A stretch of 64,000 nt of DNA from Pycnopodia helianthoides (Eukaryota > Echinodermata > Asteroidea > Forcipulatida > Asteriidae), in assembly GCA_032158295.1 (NCBI GenBank), contig CM063246.1:62001-126000 (forward strand). The letters run 5' to 3'. The notes beneath the pieces were generated by a model, which was given only the letters and a program-made list of their open reading frames with translations, searched no databases and was not told the origin of the DNA. A program made the translations under genes and the position numbers. Of this stretch, positions 57,837 to 64,000 are shown piece after piece; positions within the stretch are counted from its first letter, which is position 1; each line of letters starts with the position of its first letter.

Positions 57837-58099
57837 CTCTGTCTTGAAATCTTAGTAATATTTTCCTCATCGGATCTGAAGGACTCCAAATTCATCGAAA
57901 CGATGATAATCTCGATCCTTTGCTGCATAGAAAGTTGTACGACGCGCGCGCGCGTGAGAGGAGAGTGGTACATGGATATTTGTTGCCCGCTCACGAGATC
58001 GTTCTGCGCCAATGAAAATACAGCATTCAAAACAGAGGTACAACAATCATTTATGAACCATTTAGTTTGAGTGTTAAAACTACAATGGGAATCGCTGTT

Positions 58100-58330
58100 T
58101 ACAGAGGGGCTCCAAGGTCATATTCAGTTTTGTGACCCTCTCCTTTTCCAATAAATAAAGTCCTTGATGAGGAAAACATTTCAAGTATCTAACCTCACGT
58201 AAAATGGTGTAAAATGCCACTAAGTTTGATACTCTTCATGTGCATTTTTTGTCAAAATCCCAAAAGTTCGATGACGTCACATATTAAATGGTCCGTACAT
58301 TTTTGGACAGAGAATTGTTTGGAGCCTCTC
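58100..58330. mobile_element. half copy of the CCAAGGT...CAGTTTTGTGA MITE family
   Basis: GCTCCAAGGTCATATTCAGT, TTTTCCAATAAATAAAGTCC and TGGTGTAAAATGCCACTAAG match the left half of 35931-36811. Confidence 0.6.
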
Positions 58331-60850
58331 TTGGGGGTGGTGGGGGGGGGGGCATACGGAGGAAGATTCTCCCGCCTCTCCCAAGGTATTATTTTAAAGA
58401 TCTGTAAAACAACTGATTGTTTTGTTGTGTCTTGTGTTTTCTTTATAGAAAAGAGTGATGGATCATTTTGTTATGTCGACGTTTTCACTTTAAATCCTTG
58501 AGTGAAAGAGTGCACTCTAGTCATGATCATTGAGCGCGTTGACTGTCACATTACATACGAAAGCTTTAAAGGGCGTCATATAGACGTTTTGCACATGACG
58601 TCATTTCAGTAGGGCGCCCTCGGCTAGAGGTCAAAAGAAGATGGCTCATTGGCTCATCCTCTTTCGCGCGTACAAGATGTGCGTTTTTCATTGTTTCATC
58701 GTCGTTTTACCTCTAAGATGGCGGCGAGATGACGTGAATGCATAAGGTCTAATTGCATACGTGTGTACATGCAGTAGCTGGGCGAGAGTTTAGAATATAA
58801 TGTCTGGCCACAGACTCGCTTTATTCACGACGTCAGTGCCCCTTGTAAACCTTAAACGTGGCAACTATTTGACCACTATGGGTGATCGGCATTTAGTTTT
58901 CAGCTCATGTTTCCAAGCGTTTTTCAAAAGGGTTTGTTTTGCATTTTCACAACGAATTAAACACAACCTAAGTTAAGTGTGTTGTTTAGATGTCTGGGTA
59001 TTATCTTGGTAATTTGTTTGCTTATTATTCGTATGTATAACAAAAAAGTTTTATTATTGGGTAACATTGAACATTGACAATTAACGTGTCGATTCTAAAC
59101 ACAAAGCATGATGGCAGAGTGTTGTTCTTCCCCCTCCTGACCAAGTCACTGACCCCCGTTGATCGACATGTACTGACAGCGGCCCTCATTTGAGGGTTTA
59201 AAGAGACATACAGGCTTACTGTTGACCTAATTTAGTGATATGGAAAAGCAAACAATAGTTTTTTGAGGGTTGTTTAAAAAAATTATATTATCAAATTATA
59301 ACGAAATTAACAAAAAATGTGACGAAACAAAACGCCGTCAAAGGTCAACGTATATACGCTTTTCCAGCCGTTGCAACTGTCAAGTTTACGTGACAATGTT
59401 GCGCAATGTTGTAAGTAGACTGGTGCTCTGCTTAAGTTTTAGTTTCAACAATGGCGAGGCATGAGGATCCAGTCTTCATATCCATTCAGCACAAATTCAC
59501 GTGTAAATAAACACACGTCAGTATAGTCCGATCCAAACCAACTTGTATTCTGTGGACATCGTGCAGCTATTACATAGACGTAGACCAGCTGTATGGAATA
59601 AACAGTCCGTCGTCATCTCGCCGCGTGTGTAGCGCAGGCAACACGTAAGGTGACAAAAGTAAGGGGATAATAGCTAGGGGTACAGACTAAAACCCTCGTA
59701 AGACAAAACGTAATTAATGGTCTGGCTCCCTACCCCTCACACAAGCTGCCAAGCTCACGGCTAGTCGGCTCATGCCCCGGGGTTCGTCTCTCTGGTCTCA
59801 CGAGACACGGCACCGGCTGTACGGGATATGCCCCAAGGTTTACGTTCCGCTAGCTCTCACGCTGGTGCGCCGTAAAACACGCTTCCGTCGCACAGACTCT
59901 CTGAATGCGAATCGATCGAAGTTCGTTTTTCATCATTATTTACAACTTGTATCCATAATCTGATTACATAGTCATTTTTGTCAATACTCATGAATAAAAT
60001 TAAAAAAAATAAAAAATAATTCAGTATTTACTTTCATACGGCTGGAAGTAAAACTAACTCCGAAGATCACGTGATTTGTCCAAACCACATTTCGGTTCGA
60101 ATAAACCACGTGCCCTTCGTTTTTGTTGTTGTTGTTTTTTTCAAGTGCTCGAAAACGGCGAAATTTGATGGTTTCTCTTAAGAACTGCTTCTCCATTTCG
60201 GGAAGACCTTTGGAGTCATGTTTTAATCTATTCTGTAGCCCAAATAGCCTAACGAAGCCGGTGTGTCCCTTTAACTGAACAAATTTAGTCAAACCCAGTT
60301 TTATTTATGTGTGAAGAACTTGCTGGAAAATATTCAAAAAATCTTCTCTTTTCTGGTCCACTCTTGAGTATTTATCTTTAATCTCCATTTACTTTAAATA
60401 AGGACTTCTTCCTCATTTTTTTACTTTTAGTTAATCTGTGTCGCGAGGATTATTTATACTATTTCTAATTATACTTGAAATTGTAGGTGCTTCATAAAAA
60501 TAATTATAATAAACAATTCAGCCTTTTGGAATCAATGCTAATAAACCAACATTTATAATATTTACAATTTACTCATAAAATACTTTGGGAAAAACCCTTA
60601 ACATATTCAAAATTGCACTTCCCTGGAGATTTCAAGGTTAATGCATTAGTGACATCAAAGGCTACCCGTTGAACGTGCGTTCTGTCGATTGAATTGTTGC
60701 GTATTAAAGAGGGAACCTGTTTATTTGTTTATTCATTCTGGTTATGAACTATACTAGCTAAGAAACCCCACGGAGAGAAGACAAAGAAGGGAGTTTTTAC
60801 TTTTAGATGTGGGAGGAAAAACGTCAGATAATTATTCCAGGAAAAGCCCA
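58330..60850. other. upstream part of the GPR158-like gene, no exon seen
   Basis: A poly(G) run near 58345 and GC-richer DNA at 59500-59900. I find no frame that fits a Cache domain or signal peptide, so those exons are probably outside the window. Confidence 0.45.
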
Positions 60851-60966
60851 CGCAATCAGGTGAGGACTGAAAACCAAATCCACATAGTACCCCGGCGGAA
60901 ATTGAACCGGAGTCCTAAAGGTGAAAGGTGAGGAAAGATACCACTAAGCCAACCCGACTGCCCCTA
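60850..60966 (-). mobile_element. tRNA-derived SINE head
   Basis: GGAAATTGAACCGGAGTCC is the complement of a box B, followed by CCACTAAGCCAACCCGACTG (complement of a box A region). Confidence 0.5.
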
Positions 60967-61950
60967 GTTCAAATTCAGTTTGGGAATCCACTCACTTTCC
61001 AATAAATAGAGTCCTAACGAAAATGGGCAAACATTATAAATCTCTAACCTCAGGTTAAAACCTTGCACCGAGTTATACGTCACTACAGAGCTGTGGCACA
61101 TATCAAGAAAAACATAACCATTGCAAAATGGTAAATCCCAACCCCGTGATACTCCATGATATCCTACACCGACCATTACACAGGTTCTAGATGGGGTGTC
61201 AATCAATAGGGGTCGTTAATTTGGTCAGGAGGGGTGGTGAAAAAAAAAATCCCATTGCACATGCACAAAATCCTATCTCGGTGTGAGTGAGTCACCGCTT
61301 GGTGTTAAGGCATGTCGTGTCTGATCTTCGCTCTATGGTTCAATGGGCTTTGTGAACGACGGTCTTGTGATCTTGTGCCCAAAGTAGACTGGTTTAGCAA
61401 ACATAAATCATTGAGATAAGGCAGAACAGACCCTTTTAACTATCAAATGGGCCTGCCACACGTCTGTGACAGGAAACTGTGTGCTCGTTAGGACCAAACA
61501 GCTGTATCGTTGCAAGGTTAAAATGGTGTAAATGCCACTGAGTTTGGTACCCTTCGAGTGCAATTTTTGTCAAATCCAAAAATGTTCGCTTTTGTCACAT
61601 TTTAAATATAAATGGTCAACCCTTTTGCAAAGATAATTGTTAGTTCATTCCTGAAATTCGATGATATTCCATCAAAACAGTATTGAAGTTGACCTTTAGA
61701 CTGACTGGCGCAAAAATCCCTTTTAAGAATGTACAGATCATTTTGCTTTTGCTAATCGATGACGTCATGTTTCAAACTTAACTCTAAAAGACTATTAAGT
61801 AAAGTGACATTTTACGCCATTTTAACGTGAGGTTAGTGACTTGTTTGTTCGCCACCTTCATGAAGAAGCTTTCTTTTGGAAAATGAGGGCATCACAAAAC
61901 TTCATTTGACAAAACTTCATTTTGACTTTGGAGCCAATTCATCTGAATGT
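60960..61950. mobile_element. rearranged copies of the CCAAGGT...CAGTTTTGTGA MITE family
   Basis: 60970-61060 carries TTCCAATAAATAGAGTCCTA and AATCTCTAACCTCAGGTTA; 61510-61950 carries TGGTGTAAATGCCACTGAGT, AACGTGAGGTTAGTGACTTG and GGGCATCACAAAACTTCATT. The order suggests an interrupted element. Confidence 0.5.
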
Positions 61951-62520
61951 TTTGGGCGAATTAATTGGGACTTTGTCTTCATTTGTGTCTCGAATCAAAG
62001 ATTTTAACCAATGCTCTTGACTTATTGTCCATGACTGCATTTGAAAGAATTACACATTTGTCATTGTGGGGGGACGGAGCTAATGGAAACGTGTTTCCAT
62101 ACACGCTTAATCGACTTTAGAACTGCATTTTTTCAACATTTAAGGATTTGCATTGAAGAAGACTTAAACTATAAGACTATTGTGTCTCCGATTTTATTTC
62201 TTATTGATTGAGCATTAATTCACGCTGTTCAAGGTATGTACAATACAAACCGTAGTTTACAATGGATACATTTAAGAGCAAGCCTTGAAATTCTTACATC
62301 TTACATTAAAGCACTGTAATTAGTTTATGTTTTGTCTGATGGCGAGCGCCTTAAAATAATGTATGTTCTTTCTTGCTTTCACGTTTAAGAGCTTATTTGA
62401 AACAATATTTGGTTCAGTTTATTCTGTTTCAATACACACGGTGGAAGTACGAGGTAAAAACATCGTTCATACTTCCATTTTTACTCTTAAAAAGAAGAAG
62501 AATAAACAATTTAAAAACAG

Positions 62521-62705
62521 GGCAGAATTAACCCGGGTTCCACGTCCAAGAGGCACTGACCCCTTTCTGGGTATAAAGGCTGACCCGGAAATTGGTTTCA
62601 AAATGGGAGTCTAGCTAGGATTCTACGTCAGTTTGACACATTTCCGGTTAATTTTGTCACAGATTCCGGGTCACACTGATGGGTCAGGACCTTTATGCGG
62701 CCCTT
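62521..62705. mobile_element. GACCCGG-type MITE
   Basis: GGCAGAATTAACCCGGGTTC, AGGCTGACCCGGAAATTGGT and TTCTACGTCAGTTTGACACA. Confidence 0.7.
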
Positions 62706-62930
62706 CCATGACAAAACAGCCCAACTCGAAAAATTTGGGTTGTTGATTTCTGAGTAAATTGAGGGTGCTTTTTTCATTTCTGGAAGTTTTAACTTACAGT
62801 GTATGATTTTGAATATAGCATGTCCTATCTTGGCCTCTTTTTACACTCTCGTCTCGTTTTTCATGGCAAAACAGCTTAGCTCTGTCTTGAGCCATGTACA
62901 TTTTATCTTTTCGAGTTAGGCTGTTTTGCA

Positions 62931-63645
62931 TGGTGGCCCTGAAGGGACATCGCATATCGCAAACGTGTGCGCATACGTATGCGATGTCGCAACATTTTTC
63001 TCGAGTATGTGCGCACACGTGTGCAATGTCGTAAGACAATTCGCGAATATGTGCCCACACGTATGCGAATTTATTTACAATGTCTTGAATGTTATTGCAT
63101 ACCGTTGTCGCTTACCTTTCAATAAAAATTCGAATGATCTGGGGAGTTTGTTGCGTCCAGTCGAGATATGCAGCATGCAGTCATTGTAGCGGTAGTCATT
63201 GTTGTGAGGCAAGCAAGGCGAGGTGGTATTCCGCGTGGCGAGGCTTGGCCTAGTGGCAAATTCCTGGGTACAATGTATAGTATCACGTGGGCCTGACTAC
63301 TTTCCTGCTGTGTGCCACGTACTCCCTAAGTCACTAACAAATTGTCCGCAACTATGACATCATCCCAAAGGTATGCGACAAAGTATGCAATAAAATTCAC
63401 GACATCGCACACATTGCATTCACACACGTCTGCGCACGCATTCGCGAATTATTTCACGACATCGCATACGTGTGCCCACATATTCGCGATTTGTTTCACG
63501 ACATTGCATACGTAAGCGCACATATTCGCGAATTGTTTCACGACATTGCATACGTGTGCGCACATTTTTTCGCGATTAATTTCACGACATCGCATACGTA
63601 TGCGCACACGTTTGCGAAATGCGATGTCCCTTCAGGGCCACCATA
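62931..63645. mobile_element. hairpin element with TGGCCCTGAAGGGACATCGC ends (GC-type core)
   Basis: Ends are the same as at 12340-12567, but the core is built from TGTGCGCATACGTATGCGAT and TTCACGACATCGCATACGTG units in inverted orientation with a central unique part near 63100-63350. Two copies with the same ends and different filler show this is a family. Confidence 0.9.
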
Positions 63646-63699
63646 GTTTTGCCATGTAAGGGCCATATGAGACCTGCCGGGTAAATTTTAACCCATAAT

Positions 63700-63862
63700 T
63701 TTTAGAGTGCGACCAGGACATCGTGACAAAATTGACCCATAAATTTTTCAAACTGACGCAGAATCCGAGTTGAAATCCTATTTTCAACCAGTTTCCGGGT
63801 CAGCCTTACCCGGTTTAGGTTTCCATGTGGAATTTGGAGTCCCGGTCAATTCTGACCCTGTA
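63700..63862. mobile_element. GACCCGG-type MITE, reverse copy
   Basis: AAACTGACGCAGAATCCGAG, CCAGTTTCCGGGTCAGCC and AGTCCCGGTCAATTCTGACC. Confidence 0.7.
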
Positions 63863-63985
63863 AATGACCGAAGGCAACTGTAATTTAGTTTACTTTTTTT
63901 ATAGTTAGGCTCTTGTACTCGTTCCTTGTTTTTTTTTTTTATGTGTAAATAACAAACTAGTAAATACAATATAATTATTCCTCAC

Positions 63986-64000
63986 CTGTGTAGTGTTTTT
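63986..64000 (-). other. possible donor end of a further upstream exon
   Basis: On the minus strand the edge sequence reads ACTACACAG|GTGAGG, a consensus donor. It could be the 3' end of the next upstream exon of the GPR158-like gene. The exon itself is outside the window. Confidence 0.2.

Noticed and set aside
57616..57870. 84-aa minus-strand ORF
   Set aside because: Most of it is the small hairpin MITE at 57691-57836; it does not fit an extracellular exon of the GPR158-like gene.
60964..61206. 80-aa minus-strand ORF
   Set aside because: It covers MITE sequence related to 35931-36811 and shows no protein-like conservation.

Overview
This is an AT-rich (roughly 60% or more A+T) stretch of an animal nuclear genome. 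It has spliced genes with GT-AG introns, no operons, and intergenic and intronic DNA packed with short inverted-repeat elements, tRNA-derived SINEs and tandem repeats. The proteins are clearly metazoan. The element at 18330-18713 belongs to a TTAA-flanked family that I remember as very abundant in echinoderms such as sea stars and sea cucumbers. An echinoderm is my best guess; the species is not determined.

Four genes are supported by exon-by-exon reading with matching splice phases. (1) 607-8887, minus: the 5' part of OPLAH (5-oxoprolinase); five coding exons are visible and the rest lies beyond the left edge. (2) 13827-18073, plus: EXOSC4 (exosome ring subunit Rrp41), complete, three exons, 243 aa. 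(3) 24013-33750, minus: LSM14 (RAP55, P-body/mRNA translation regulator), complete, eight coding exons, 488 aa. (4) 45309-56649, minus: most of an orphan class C GPCR of the GPR158/GPR179 family, from an EGF-like/Cys-rich module through all seven membrane segments to a tail that runs into a 45-bp tandem repeat; its N-terminus lies past the right edge. An orphan exon-like segment with good splice sites sits at 22833-23039. OPLAH and EXOSC4 are head to head, as I recall them in human 8q24.3.

The space between and inside genes is dominated by foldback-type elements. The 4.9 kb between the OPLAH and EXOSC4 start codons holds a 3.4-kb inverted-repeat composite with a 215-bp satellite in one arm (9417-12840). 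It abuts a second foldback element (12841-14802) whose termini are short direct repeats of a GGTGCCGAGTTTG motif; EXOSC4 exon 1 sits in the loop of that inverted repeat. A third foldback element (16064-17048, in EXOSC4 intron 2) has termini built the same way from a related GGGGGCGACTTTG motif and a clear 8-bp target duplication. Two elements that share TGGCCCTGAAGGGACATCGC ends (12340-12567 and 62931-63645) are filled with two different palindromic minisatellites. A 3-kb inverted duplication (37575-40600), several MITE families, three intronic or intergenic satellites and at least six SINE pieces make up much of the rest. I see no CRISPR, prokaryotic or viral gene content.
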